Assembly (NCBI RefSeq): GCF_963665245.1
Contig: NZ_OY762269.1
Location: 2,114,501-2,178,500, forward strand
Length of the DNA stretch: 64,000 nucleotides
Source: an uncultured Paludibaculum sp.
Lineage (GTDB): Bacteria > Acidobacteriota > Terriglobia > Bryobacterales > Bryobacteraceae
Direction: 5' to 3'
Below, piece after piece: positions 18,233-26,526 of this stretch; position 1 is the first letter of the stretch; each line of letters begins with the position of its first letter. The translations under genes and the position numbers were made by a program. The notes below the pieces were generated by a model. It had not been told where the DNA came from, searched no databases, and worked only from the letters and a program-made list of their open reading frames with translations.

Positions 18233-19801
18233 ATGGCGATACGCATCGAAAAAGGTGGGTGGGCTTTCATCTTTGTTTTAGGCTTGGGTCTGGTCGGCTA
18301 CAGCCTCGATAGGTACGGAGTGGTCAACCTTTCGGGCCTGTTCGGCAAGGGCGGCGACAAAGCTGCTACCAAGTCGGCCGTGGATACTTCCAAGCCGCTG
18401 CCCAGCGTCGGCGACAAGGAATCCAACGAAGTCCGGGTCCGGGTCAACATCTGGGTGGGTTGCGTAGGCGGCCTGGTGGCCAACGGAGGCCTCGACACGG
18501 CAGCCGGTTCCATCTACGACAAGAAGGGCATCAAGGTCTCATTCAAGATCATCGACGACTGGACCGAAGGCACGGCCGCGCTGGCCTCCAACAATGTCGA
18601 CGTGATGCTGACGACCGCCGACGTCTGGGCCAAGGACTATGCACAGCTCGCCGATAAGGGTTTCCACGCCAGGGCGGTCTACATGGTCGATTGGTCGCGC
18701 GGCGCCGACGGTGTCATCGGCAAGCAGGGCATCAACAGCATCGAGGATCTCGCAGGCAAGAGTGTCGCTTTCGCGCCGTACACGCCCTCGCATTTCCTGT
18801 TGTGGAACGGCCTGAAGACCTCGGGTTTGACGACCGAGCAGCGCAACGAGATCTTCACCAAGGCTGTCCACACCAAGGATGGCATCGAGCCGGCGACGCT
18901 CTTCGCGCAGCAGAAGGTGGATGCTGCCGTCGCGTGGGATCCGGATATGAGCGATGCGGTAGCCAAGCGCAAGGGCTCGAAGAAGATCTACGACACCCGC
19001 GTAGCCAACCGGCTGATCGCCGACATCCTGGTGGTCAGCGACCGGTTCTCGAATGCGTCGCCACAGACACTGCGCAAGTTTCTGGAGGGCTGGCTGGAGG
19101 GCGTCGAGTTCATCCATCAGCAGCCGTCGCGGGCCTACACGCTCATCGGCACTATCAAGGACTTCAACATCCCGTCCGATCTGGCCAAGACCATGCTGGA
19201 AGGCGTCCGCCTCAGCGACTACGCCGACAACAAGGCCTTTTTCGGCCAGGGCGCCGGCAGCGACTACCAGAACATCATGGGCATGGCGCAGGATATGTAT
19301 CGCGAGATGCGCCTGGTCAAGGGCGTTCCCGATATAGAGGGTAGTGTCGACCGCCGCTATGTCGCCGGCATGGAGGGCAAGTTCTCCTCGACCTCGACCG
19401 AGGCCCCCATCGAGTATAAGGCGCCGGCCAAGGGTGCTACGCCCATCGCGACACAGCGCCGGGCTATCTACTTCGAGACAAACTCGGCCGCGATGAGCAT
19501 GGACTCGCGGGCCGTGGTAGATGAGATCGGCGGCATGATGCGCGCCTACGAAAACACCGTGGTGGATATCGACGGCAACTCCGACTCCACCGGCTCGCGC
19601 GAGATCAACATGTCCCTGTCGCGAGAGCGGGCCGAGACCGTGAAAAACTATCTGATGAAGAAGTACGGCTACCCCGCCACTCGCATGCGCACCGCCGGCA
19701 ATGGTCCGGACAAGCCCATCGACAACAACGACACGCCTGAGGGCCGTGAGAAGAACCGCCGTACGGATATCAAGATCTACGCCAATCCGGCGGGACAGTA
19801 A
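18233..19801 (+). CDS. NitT/TauT-type substrate-binding protein fused to an OmpA domain
   Basis: A 522-residue protein in three parts. One transmembrane anchor (about residues 9-27, GWAFIFVLGLGLVGYSL) has no lipobox. A periplasmic binding-protein fold of the NMT1/SsuA type follows, about residues 65-385 (VRVNIWVGCVGG, ASNNVDVMLTTADVW, SVAFAPYTPSHFLLW, VDAAVAWDPDM). An OmpA-like peptidoglycan-binding domain covers about 408-516 (IYFETNSAAMSMDS, NMSLSRERAETVKNYL, NDTPEGREKNRRTDI). The solute receptor is therefore tied to both the inner membrane and the cell wall. The following genes encode the matching permease and ATPase. The substrate is unknown. AGAGGT precedes the ATG. Confidence 0.88.
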   Translation: MAIRIEKGGWAFIFVLGLGLVGYSLDRYGVVNLSGLFGKGGDKAATKSAVDTSKPLPSVGDKESNEVRVRVNIWVGCVGGLVANGGLDTAAGSIYDKKGIKVSFKIIDDWTEGTAALASNNVDVMLTTADVWAKDYAQLADKGFHARAVYMVDWSRGADGVIGKQGINSIEDLAGKSVAFAPYTPSHFLLWNGLKTSGLTTEQRNEIFTKAVHTKDGIEPATLFAQQKVDAAVAWDPDMSDAVAKRKGSKKIYDTRVANRLIADILVVSDRFSNASPQTLRKFLEGWLEGVEFIHQQPSRAYTLIGTIKDFNIPSDLAKTMLEGVRLSDYADNKAFFGQGAGSDYQNIMGMAQDMYREMRLVKGVPDIEGSVDRRYVAGMEGKFSSTSTEAPIEYKAPAKGATPIATQRRAIYFETNSAAMSMDSRAVVDEIGGMMRAYENTVVDIDGNSDSTGSREINMSLSRERAETVKNYLMKKYGYPATRMRTAGNGPDKPIDNNDTPEGREKNRRTDIKIYANPAGQ

Positions 19802-20634
19802 TGGCACAACCATCCACCATCCGCAGGCCCATTGCGAGGCAATGGCAGTTGGGGCTTGGTGTGGGTGCGTGGACGCTCGTGGTGGTCGTGTGGTTTGTGC
19901 TGACGCGGGGCGACCTGCTGCCGCCTCTGGCACTACCCGATCCGGCCGGAGTGGTGACGGCGATGGTCCGCCTCTGGACCGAGTATGACCTGCTCGGCAA
20001 TGTCTTTCAGAGCTGGTGGCGCATCGCCCAGGCCTTCGGATGGTGTGTCGTGGTCGCCATTCCCCTGGGTCTGATCATGGGCAGCTTCCCCTGGGTTTAC
20101 CACTTCGTCAACCCCGTAGCGGCACCCATGCGGTCCATGCCCATCACGGCGTTCCTGCCCGCGTTCATCGCGCTGTTTGGCATGGACGAGGGCATGAAGG
20201 TCGGATTCCTCTTCTTTGGCATGTTCTTCTACCTGTTGTCGCTCGTGGTGGAAGAGGTAAATAAGGTCGACAACGCCCTGCTGGAAACGGCCTATACGTT
20301 GGGCGCCAGCGTGCCCCAGGCGGTGTGGCTCCTGTTCCGGGCCTCCTTCCCTGCCATCTTCGGTTCGTTCCGGATCCTCTACGACATCGGCTGGACCTAC
20401 GTGATCCTGGCCGAGATGGTGAATTCCCGGCGCGGCGTCGGCTACATGGTAGAGGCCGCGCGCAAAGTTCTGGACTTTGAGAGAGTCTACGCCGGCATCA
20501 TCGCCATAGGCGTGGCGGCGTTTCTGTTTCGATGGCTGCTGACGGTTCTCGAGAGCCGCCTCTTCCCCTGGCAGCAACCGGCCCTGCGGCAAGCGGCGCC
20601 GCCCGTCCCCACTGGTCATGCAACAAAAGAATAA
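19801..20634 (+). CDS. ABC transporter permease, NitT/TauT type
   Basis: A 277-residue inner-membrane permease with about six transmembrane segments. It contains the binding-protein-dependent transport signature (ETAYTLGASVPQAVWLLFRASFPAIFG), whose EAA loop contacts the ATPase. It resembles SsuC/TauC/NrtB permeases, which move sulfonates, nitrate, taurine or thiamine precursors. The start codon shares one base with the stop codon of the binding protein (TAATG), and its end overlaps the ATPase gene by 17 bases, so the three are tightly coupled. Confidence 0.9.
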   Translation: MAQPSTIRRPIARQWQLGLGVGAWTLVVVVWFVLTRGDLLPPLALPDPAGVVTAMVRLWTEYDLLGNVFQSWWRIAQAFGWCVVVAIPLGLIMGSFPWVYHFVNPVAAPMRSMPITAFLPAFIALFGMDEGMKVGFLFFGMFFYLLSLVVEEVNKVDNALLETAYTLGASVPQAVWLLFRASFPAIFGSFRILYDIGWTYVILAEMVNSRRGVGYMVEAARKVLDFERVYAGIIAIGVAAFLFRWLLTVLESRLFPWQQPALRQAAPPVPTGHATKE

Positions 20635-21442
20635 GATCGCTCTCCGCAACGTTTCGCGCGTCTTCACCAGTGCCATGGGGGAGAAGATCGAGGCCTTGCG
20701 CGACGTCAATCTCGAGGTGGAAGACGAATTTGCACCCGATGGCCGGGATATCGGTGAATTCCGGGTCTTGCTGGGGCCGTCCGGCTGTGGAAAGTCGACC
20801 ATCCTAAGGCTGATTGCGGGACTGGATTTCCCCACCTCCGGCGAGGTCCTGATGAATGGAGCGCGCGTCACCGGCCCTGGCTCCGATCGCGGCATGGTGT
20901 TCCAGAAATACACGTCCTTTGCCTGGCTCACGGTGGCAGGCAACATCGAATACGGGCTTTCGATCAAGGGGACTCCTCCAGCCGAGCGCAAGGAGATCGT
21001 GGGCCATCTCATCGAGGCCGTGGGCCTGAGGGGGTTCGAAAACGCCTATCCCCACACGCTCTCGGGTGGCATGCAGCAGAGGGTGGCGATTGCCCGGTCG
21101 TTGGCCGTGCGGCCCCAGGTGTTGTTGATGGACGAGCCCTTTGGCGCACTGGACGCTCAAACCCGCAACGAAATGCAGGACCTCCTGCTGCGCATCTGGG
21201 ACGAGACTGCGGCCACGGTTCTATTCGTGACGCACGACGTGGCCGAGGCGGTTTTCCTGGCCGATCGCATGTACATCGTCAGCTCTCGTCCCGGGACGAT
21301 TGCCGAGGAGATCCCGGTGCCGTTCGGACGGCCCAGGGATCAAAGCCTGAAGGAGCGGCCTGAGTTTCAGGAAGTGGAGGCGCATGCCCTGGCGCGCCTG
21401 CGCCGGGCCGGTGGCGCGGGTCAGGTGCGCGTCAGCGTCTGA
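20618..21442 (+). CDS. ABC transporter ATP-binding protein, NitT/TauT type
   Basis: A 274-residue ATPase that powers the adjoining permease. Walker A GPSGCGKST is at residues 53-61, the Q-loop in MVFQKY at about 94-98, the signature LSGGMQQR at 148-155, and Walker B VLLMDEP at 168-174, with the D-loop GALDAQ and switch His in VTHDVAEA. It belongs to the SsuB/TauB/NrtD group. An insertion between the first strands (EDEFAPDGRDIGEF) is slightly longer than usual. It overlaps the permease gene by 17 bases. Confidence 0.92.
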   Translation: MQQKNKIALRNVSRVFTSAMGEKIEALRDVNLEVEDEFAPDGRDIGEFRVLLGPSGCGKSTILRLIAGLDFPTSGEVLMNGARVTGPGSDRGMVFQKYTSFAWLTVAGNIEYGLSIKGTPPAERKEIVGHLIEAVGLRGFENAYPHTLSGGMQQRVAIARSLAVRPQVLLMDEPFGALDAQTRNEMQDLLLRIWDETAATVLFVTHDVAEAVFLADRMYIVSSRPGTIAEEIPVPFGRPRDQSLKERPEFQEVEAHALARLRRAGGAGQVRVSV

Positions 21443-21501
21443 CGGCCGTGGCGGTCGGCTCGCGCAGCCTTATACAATCGAGAAACAGACACGCGTCGCA
21501 C

Positions 21502-22407
21502 ATGCCCAACGACAAGCCTAGTTTCGGTACCGAGTTGAAGGGCTCAATCAACCACAAGCTGGACGAAGCGGGCCTCTCCCAGCAGGACTACGTCAAGGCT
21601 GCGCTCAAGTGGCAGTACAACTGGATCGGTCTGGCCGGCGCTGCCGCTTTCGCGGTGGTCTCCGGCACCGGGCTACCGCTGGTGCTGGCGGCGGGCCTGG
21701 AACTCATGTACGTCGCGCTGGTGCCGCAGAGCAGCCGCTTCCGCCGTCTGGTGCGCTCGTGGAAATATGCCGGCGAGAAACGCGCGCATGCCCAGCGGCT
21801 GGAGGAGATGTATAAGAACCTGCCGCCCGAGATGCGCAGCCGCTACGCGTTCGTCCAGCAGGTGGCGCAGGGGATCCGCACCAACTATCAGCAGCTCTCG
21901 GCCAGCTCGCAGGTCTTCGCCCGCCAGATGGCGGAGCGCCTGGACGGCCTGCTGGAAGGCTACGTCCGGCTGCTCTTCACCGCCAACACGCACCGCGAGT
22001 ATCTGAAGTCGTTGAACCCCGATCAGGTGCGCAGTGAAGTCGCCTACCTCGAAAAGTCGTTGGACAAGAACGCACCCAAGGTGCAGGAGATTAATCGCCG
22101 GCGCATCGAAATTCTGCGGAAGCGCGTCACGAAGTTCGAAAAGATCCAGGAAAACCGGCAGGTCATCGACGCGCAATGCGCCGCTATCGAAGACGTCCTG
22201 CAGTTGATTCGCGATCAGTCCGTCACCATGCGCGATCCGCAGGAAGTCAGCGCGCAGTTGGAGAACCTCGTGCAGGATGTGGAACAGACCGAGCAGAGCG
22301 TGCGCGAAATGGAAGAGATCTACGCTCTGACGGCGCAGGAGAATGACGAACTGCGCTTGCCCGAGGCTGGCGGCGACCCGCCGCAACAGAACCGCGTGCG
22401 GAACTGA
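21502..22407 (+). CDS. Membrane-anchored coiled-coil protein
   Basis: A 301-residue protein with an N-terminal hydrophobic hairpin (about residues 36-66, WIGLAGAAAFAVV and LVLAAGLELMYVALV). A long charged helical or coiled-coil region follows (residues 80-280, with KSLDKNAPKVQEINRRRIE and QLENLVQDVEQTEQSVREM). I do not recognise the family. The next gene, the AAA+ ATPase, begins 2 bases after its stop, so they are co-translated and probably interact. The frame is open upstream to a GTG at 21448; the ATG at 21502 is preferred because the conserved-looking text starts there, but no clear ribosome-binding site marks either. Confidence 0.75.
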   Translation: MPNDKPSFGTELKGSINHKLDEAGLSQQDYVKAALKWQYNWIGLAGAAAFAVVSGTGLPLVLAAGLELMYVALVPQSSRFRRLVRSWKYAGEKRAHAQRLEEMYKNLPPEMRSRYAFVQQVAQGIRTNYQQLSASSQVFARQMAERLDGLLEGYVRLLFTANTHREYLKSLNPDQVRSEVAYLEKSLDKNAPKVQEINRRRIEILRKRVTKFEKIQENRQVIDAQCAAIEDVLQLIRDQSVTMRDPQEVSAQLENLVQDVEQTEQSVREMEEIYALTAQENDELRLPEAGGDPPQQNRVRN

Positions 22408-22409
22408 TC

Positions 22410-24146
22410 ATGAGCACCACCACCCCCTCTTCGCCGCTGGAATCCCTGCCCGGATGGGCCCGAAGGCTCTCTGAGAAATACTATTCGCGCACCCTCGCGA
22501 TGTTCGTCCTGCACGGGAATGTGCACGACCTGGTGCCGTGGCGCCGCGGCGATCGCATCGAGTATCTCCCGTTGTCCAGGTTCCTGAATGAGGGGCTGTT
22601 TGGCCGGCGTGATCTCGTCCTGAGTTACGACCGCGGCGGAGGCATCACCTTCGCCAACGCCGACGTACAGGCCGATTTCCAGCGTGCCCTCGTCGGGTAC
22701 GACTCCTTCCATGGCACGAAGTATGCCCAGGGCTTGCCGCGAAACCCCGACGCCGTACTGACGCTCGTCGAAAGCTACATGCGCCTACGGGTGATCGACG
22801 GCAAAAAGATGGCGCTGATGCTGGACTTCGCGGAATCCATCGTACCTGCCAGCGATTCCGCGTCGATGGGTTCGGAAGACCGCAACTGCCTCGTCATCCT
22901 GAAGCGCTGGGCGCAGAATCAGAGCTTCCTGCGGGCCGACGTGACGGTGTGCCTGATCACTGAGAGCCTGTCGGCCGTGAACACCGGACTGGTGCAGAAT
23001 CCGGGCGTCTCCGCCATCGAGATCCCATTGCCCGATGAGGCCGAACGCCTCGACTTCATTCGCTGGCAGATGGCTGCCACGCCGCTGCCCGCGGGCTCCG
23101 AGGTGACGGCCGAGACGCTGGCGAAACTCGGCGCCGGCTTGAAGCGTGTGCAGTTGCAGAACCTGATCTCACACGCCAGCGAAAACAACCAGCCTCTGAC
23201 GCTAGCCTTCCTCACCCGCCTGAAGAAGGAGCTCATCGAGGCCGAGTCGGGCGGGCTGCTGGAGTTCGTCCAGAGCCGCTTCGATCTCTCCATGGTGGCG
23301 GGTCTGGAGCCGGCCAAGAAGAAGCTGCGGGATGCGGCGGCAGCCTTGAGGGCCGGCCGCTTCGACGTGCTACCGATGGGCTATGTGATCTCCGGACCGG
23401 TGGGCACCGGCAAGACATTCCTGACGACCTGCTTTGCCGGCGAAGTCGGGATCCCCGCCGTGATGCTGAAGAATTTCCGCAGCATGTGGCAGGGCGTCAC
23501 CGAGGCGAATCTCGAGCGTGTCCTGACCCTGCTGAAGGCGATGAGTCCCATCGCCGTGGTGGTCGACGAGGCCGACGCGCAGTTGGGCGACCGTTCCAGC
23601 TCCGGCGACAGCGGTGTGGGTAATCGCGTGTTCGCGCAAATCGCGCAATTCATGGGCAACACCGAGTTGCGGGGCCAGGTGATCTGGTTTCTCCTGACGT
23701 GCCGCCCCGACCTGCTGCCGGTGGACTTGAAGCGGCAGGGGCGCGCGGAAGAGCACATCGCGCTTTTCTATCCCCGCACGGAGGCTGAACGGTTGGCCAT
23801 GCTGCGCGCGATGCAGAAGAAGACCGGGACCCGCGTAGCCTCCGAGGAGGCCGAACAGTTCTTCCTGGCGAACGCGGGTATGCTCTCGGGGGCGGATACG
23901 GAGGCCGTCCTGGTGCGGGCCCGCATGAAGAGTGCGCTCGAAGGCGATGCCACTGTTGACGTCGACGACCTGAAGGCCGCCATCGCCGACTTCATCCCTC
24001 CCAGCTATCCCGACGAGATCGAACTCCAGAATCTGGTAGCTGTGCTGGAGTGCACCTCCCGCAGCCTCCTGCCGGAGGAGTATCAGGCCATGGATCGTGG
24101 CGAGATCCAGCGGCGAGTGGCCGAACTGCTGGCCCTGGCGCGCTAG
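22410..24146 (+). CDS. AAA+ ATPase with two NTPase-like halves
   Basis: A 578-residue protein. The N-terminal half (1-270) looks like a P-loop-fold domain without a Walker A motif but with a Walker-B-like ALMLDFAES. The C-terminal half is an active AAA+ module: Walker A GPVGTGKT (about 329-336), Walker B IAVVVDEAD (about 381-389), sensor and arginine-finger regions (LLTCRPDLLPVDLKRQGRAEEH). The LVEEA-type C-terminal lid follows. The layout resembles Ycf46-like and other classic AAA proteins. In this operon it may remodel PspA assemblies or the transporter complex (inference). It closes the seven-gene unit. Confidence 0.85.
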   Translation: MSTTTPSSPLESLPGWARRLSEKYYSRTLAMFVLHGNVHDLVPWRRGDRIEYLPLSRFLNEGLFGRRDLVLSYDRGGGITFANADVQADFQRALVGYDSFHGTKYAQGLPRNPDAVLTLVESYMRLRVIDGKKMALMLDFAESIVPASDSASMGSEDRNCLVILKRWAQNQSFLRADVTVCLITESLSAVNTGLVQNPGVSAIEIPLPDEAERLDFIRWQMAATPLPAGSEVTAETLAKLGAGLKRVQLQNLISHASENNQPLTLAFLTRLKKELIEAESGGLLEFVQSRFDLSMVAGLEPAKKKLRDAAAALRAGRFDVLPMGYVISGPVGTGKTFLTTCFAGEVGIPAVMLKNFRSMWQGVTEANLERVLTLLKAMSPIAVVVDEADAQLGDRSSSGDSGVGNRVFAQIAQFMGNTELRGQVIWFLLTCRPDLLPVDLKRQGRAEEHIALFYPRTEAERLAMLRAMQKKTGTRVASEEAEQFFLANAGMLSGADTEAVLVRARMKSALEGDATVDVDDLKAAIADFIPPSYPDEIELQNLVAVLECTSRSLLPEEYQAMDRGEIQRRVAELLALAR

Positions 24147-24194
24147 CCGCGTAGCGGCACCGATCTCTCACCACTCGAAATCCGCCCACTCGAT

Positions 24195-24237
24195 GGTAGG
24201 GCGGACGCTCCGTCCGCAGCCGGTCCCCTGACCGGCT
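24195..24237. repeat. Tandem hairpins of a dispersed intergenic repeat
   Basis: Two adjacent perfect hairpins, 24201-24207 with 24211-24217 (7 bp) and 24218-24225 with 24230-24237 (8 bp), lie 50-90 bases after the AAA+ gene. The first matches the GGTAGGGCGGAC..GTCCGC motif repeated four times at 43.4-44.4 kb. It may act as the terminator of the operon. Confidence 0.6.
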
Positions 24238-24301
24238 TTCCTCAACCCCGAGGAAGTCGCCCGCCGCATCGGCTTCCTCGTCGAACCTCCGCCACGCCCC
24301 G

Positions 24302-25063
24302 CTACAGCACCACTGAGATCGCGAGCCGGACGCGAGGATAGCGCCTGTCGTAGAGGTAATACCCGTCCTCGTAGTCAATGTAGACGTCATCGGAGTCGTA
24401 CCAGTTCTCGGCCCAATATTCAGGCCAGGGGTCCACGATCATGAACGAGAACCCACCGTAGTCGAAACGGGGGTAGCCCATGTAGATCACGGGGCGATTG
24501 CGGATCCTGAACCCGTGCTGTTGCCCGAAACTCAGCACCCATCGATCCGACGGAATGTAGTATCCTCCGTATCCCCCACGCTGTGCCCAGGTGCGATGCT
24601 CGTTATCCCAGCGCCGGGCTCGTGACCGTTGCCAGTCGTTGTTCCCTTGCCATCCGCCCTGGCCAAGCCAACCCTTTTTCTGCTGCCAGGCCATGGCGTT
24701 CTGACGGGAACGCTGCGCTTGCTGCGGAGACGGCCCCTGATGGGCTCGTTGTTCCGGGCGGGCCTGTTCCTGCTGCTGTCTGGCACGCTGCTGCTGTGGT
24801 TGCTGCCTCTGTTGCTGCTGGCGGCCGGCCTGCTCCTGCTGCTGTCTGCCCCGCTGTTCCTGTTGAGCCCGTTGCGGCGCAGGTTGGGCTTGCTTCTGGG
24901 GATGTTGCGCCGGGCCACGCTGAGCTCCTTGTTGTGACTGCCCCTCGTGCTTGTCTGGCCTGTCGTCTTTCCCCTTTTCTCGCCCTGGCTGCGCGTACGC
25001 GGTCAAAGAGGATCCCAGGAACAGGATCGACGTGGCGATGATCTTGGCTCGATTGAACTTCAT
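24302..25063 (-). CDS. Exported Gln-rich protein
   Basis: A 253-residue protein with a signal peptide (FNRAKIIATSILFLGSSLTAYAQ). A long Gln/Arg/Pro/Ala low-complexity stretch covers about residues 30-130. A Trp/Tyr-rich C-terminal domain ends DGYYLYDRRYPRVRLAISVVL. Proteins with this tail are common in Acidobacteria; their function is not known to me. The start at 25063 has GGAG nine bases upstream and directly precedes the signal peptide, so it is preferred to the longer frame starting at 25093. The tail of CAG codons is prone to slippage, so alleles may differ in length. Confidence 0.72.
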   Translation of the reverse strand: MKFNRAKIIATSILFLGSSLTAYAQPGREKGKDDRPDKHEGQSQQGAQRGPAQHPQKQAQPAPQRAQQEQRGRQQQEQAGRQQQQRQQPQQQRARQQQEQARPEQRAHQGPSPQQAQRSRQNAMAWQQKKGWLGQGGWQGNNDWQRSRARRWDNEHRTWAQRGGYGGYYIPSDRWVLSFGQQHGFRIRNRPVIYMGYPRFDYGGFSFMIVDPWPEYWAENWYDSDDVYIDYEDGYYLYDRRYPRVRLAISVVL

Positions 25064-25765
25064 TGTCGGCACTCCGGTACTGATGCGATTCACTGGTTAA
25101 GTAGCATGTGGAGGTCCTAAGCTCCAAACCAGGTCAGGACACTAGGTGGCAGCGCCGGAGATGGAACGGCCGACCCCTGTCAGGAGGAAGCCCGGAGGAC
25201 AGTAACGGCGGACAGTCAATTGACCGAATACGGTCACCACCTGCGTCTCCGCGGCGCCCCGCGCGGATGAAGTGCTATTGCTTCGATGCGTTGGGCGATC
25301 ACGAAAGCAAGCTCGACCCACCTGTACCGCAGCCATGTGAAATCCACTCCCAATCGAGGAGGGGTGCGCTCAGCAAGCGCCGCGCGCGAGGCTGGTTCTG
25401 GCTGGGCGCCGCCGCTTCGTGAGCGGAAATACGAGTTGAGTAGAATTTGCCGCACCCGCTTGCCCGCATTCGCCCGGTTTCCGGTTATTCGCCTGCCCGG
25501 CTCGATCGGCCTATCCTATTTACCCCTGGCTTCCGGTCTGGCCCGCCAAGTGCAAACGAGAGAACAAGTGCGGTGTTTCGACAGCGAACTGGCCGGCCAA
25601 CGCCCATCTTAGGGCGTGCATCACCGGAGCCGTCGCCAGTTCCGCCGGTGACCAGCAGGTCCGGCGCCGTGAGTACGCATCCGGAACGGGTGCGTCGAGG
25701 AGACACTGCACCACGGCCCCATGCGCCTCACGGGGCACAAGATCCCATTCAATTAGGAGAATCCA
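25064..25765. other. Intergenic region of about 700 bases, no gene seen
   Basis: No open frame carries a ribosome-binding site or recognisable motif. The 25447-26238 plus frame is spurious upstream; only its last 71 codons are a gene (see 26026). Confidence 0.5.
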
Positions 25766-25945
25766 ATGAAATCAGGCACCAGAAACGAAATCGAAGGAAA
25801 GTTCCACGAAGTCAAGGGCAAGGTGAAAGAGAAGATAGGGGAAGCCACCAACGATCCCAAACTAAGGGACAAAGGAACCGGCGAGAAGATTGCTGGCACC
25901 GTCCAGAAGAAGGCTGGCCAGATTCAGAAGGTCTTCGAAAAGTAG
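25766..25945 (+). CDS. CsbD-like stress protein
   Basis: A 59-residue, very charged protein (MKSGTRNEIEGKFHEVKGKV...). It has the CsbD/YjbJ pattern: a GKF/EVKGKVKEKIGEATND segment and then a K/G-rich half with KIAGTVQKKAGQIQKV. CsbD proteins are abundant general-stress proteins of unknown mechanism in many bacteria. AGGAGA lies about 6 bases before the ATG. A 16-bp hairpin follows, then two tiny membrane-protein genes in the same direction. This small group is commonly found together near stress genes. Confidence 0.85.
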   Translation: MKSGTRNEIEGKFHEVKGKVKEKIGEATNDPKLRDKGTGEKIAGTVQKKAGQIQKVFEK

Positions 25946-25960
25946 GCCCCTGCAATACCA

Positions 25961-25996
25961 CGTGGCGGCGCCAGCCCGCCGGCTGGCGCCGCCACG
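25961..25996 (+). promoter_or_regulatory. Very strong intergenic hairpin after csbD-like gene
   Basis: A perfect 16-bp stem (25961-25976 with 25981-25996) and 4-base loop. No T run follows, so it may protect the upstream mRNA 3' end or lower expression of the next gene; it is not a typical terminator. Confidence 0.6.
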
Positions 25997-26025
25997 GCGC
26001 GATGGTGCTGAGAAAGGAAGCCACC

Positions 26026-26238
26026 ATGAAGAGAACCATTGGAGTCGTATTGATCGTGTTCGGACTGATCGGCCTGGCTTGGGGCGGGTTTACTTACACG
26101 ACCAAGGAAAAAGTCATTGACTTAGGACCCATCCAAGCAACGCGGGACAAGACTCACAATGTGCCCCTTCCACCGGTAGCGGGCGCTGCCGCACTGATCG
26201 GCGGTGTGGCCCTTCTTCTCACCAGTAAAGAAAAGTGA
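26026..26238 (+). CDS. Small membrane protein, DUF3185-like
   Basis: A 70-residue protein with two hydrophobic helices (RTIGVVLIVFGLIGLAWGG and PPVAGAAALIGGVALLLTS) joined by a loop with KEKVIDLGPIQATRDK. This GPIQAT loop pattern is known from small inner-membrane proteins of the DUF3185 type, which have no known function. AAAGGAAG sits 5 bases before the ATG. It lies between the CsbD-like gene and another tiny membrane gene. Confidence 0.75.
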   Translation: MKRTIGVVLIVFGLIGLAWGGFTYTTKEKVIDLGPIQATRDKTHNVPLPPVAGAAALIGGVALLLTSKEK

Positions 26239-26284
26239 CTGAGCGTAGCCCCGGAGCCGCTCCGACTAGAAAGGAATTTGCTCA

Positions 26285-26440
26285 ATGTTGATCCTGCTCA
26301 TAATCCTGATCCTGCTGTTGGGCGGCGGCGGTGGCTACTACGGCCACACTCGTTGGGGCTACGGAGGGGGCGCCGGCGTCGGGCTTGGCACCATCCTTCT
26401 CATAGTTCTGCTCCTCTACCTGCTGGGCTTCCTTCATTGA
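26285..26440 (+). CDS. DUF3309-like mini membrane protein
   Basis: A 51-residue protein: two hydrophobic helices (LILLIILILLL and LGTILLIVLLLYLLGF) flank a Gly/Tyr-rich segment with HTRWGYGGG. This is the layout of DUF3309 proteins, whose function is unknown. AAAGGAA lies about 8 bases before the ATG. It is the last of the CsbD-linked group and is followed by a 12-bp hairpin. Confidence 0.7.
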   Translation: MLILLIILILLLGGGGGYYGHTRWGYGGGAGVGLGTILLIVLLLYLLGFLH

Positions 26441-26493
26441 TCGCTCATCGCCCTGGCAAGGGGTGCCACGGCCTCTCCAGCTTTCGAGCGGCG

Positions 26494-26526
26494 GGCCTGT
26501 AGGGAATTCCGCAGTCCCTACAGGCC
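26494..26526 (+). terminator. Hairpin after the DUF3309-like gene
   Basis: A perfect 12-bp stem (26494-26505 with 26515-26526) and 9-base loop lie 54 bases past the stop. No T run follows; the direction and role are uncertain. Confidence 0.5.

Noticed and set aside
18539..19933. Minus-strand frame of 464 codons
   Set aside because: Antisense shadow of the binding-protein gene in high-GC DNA.
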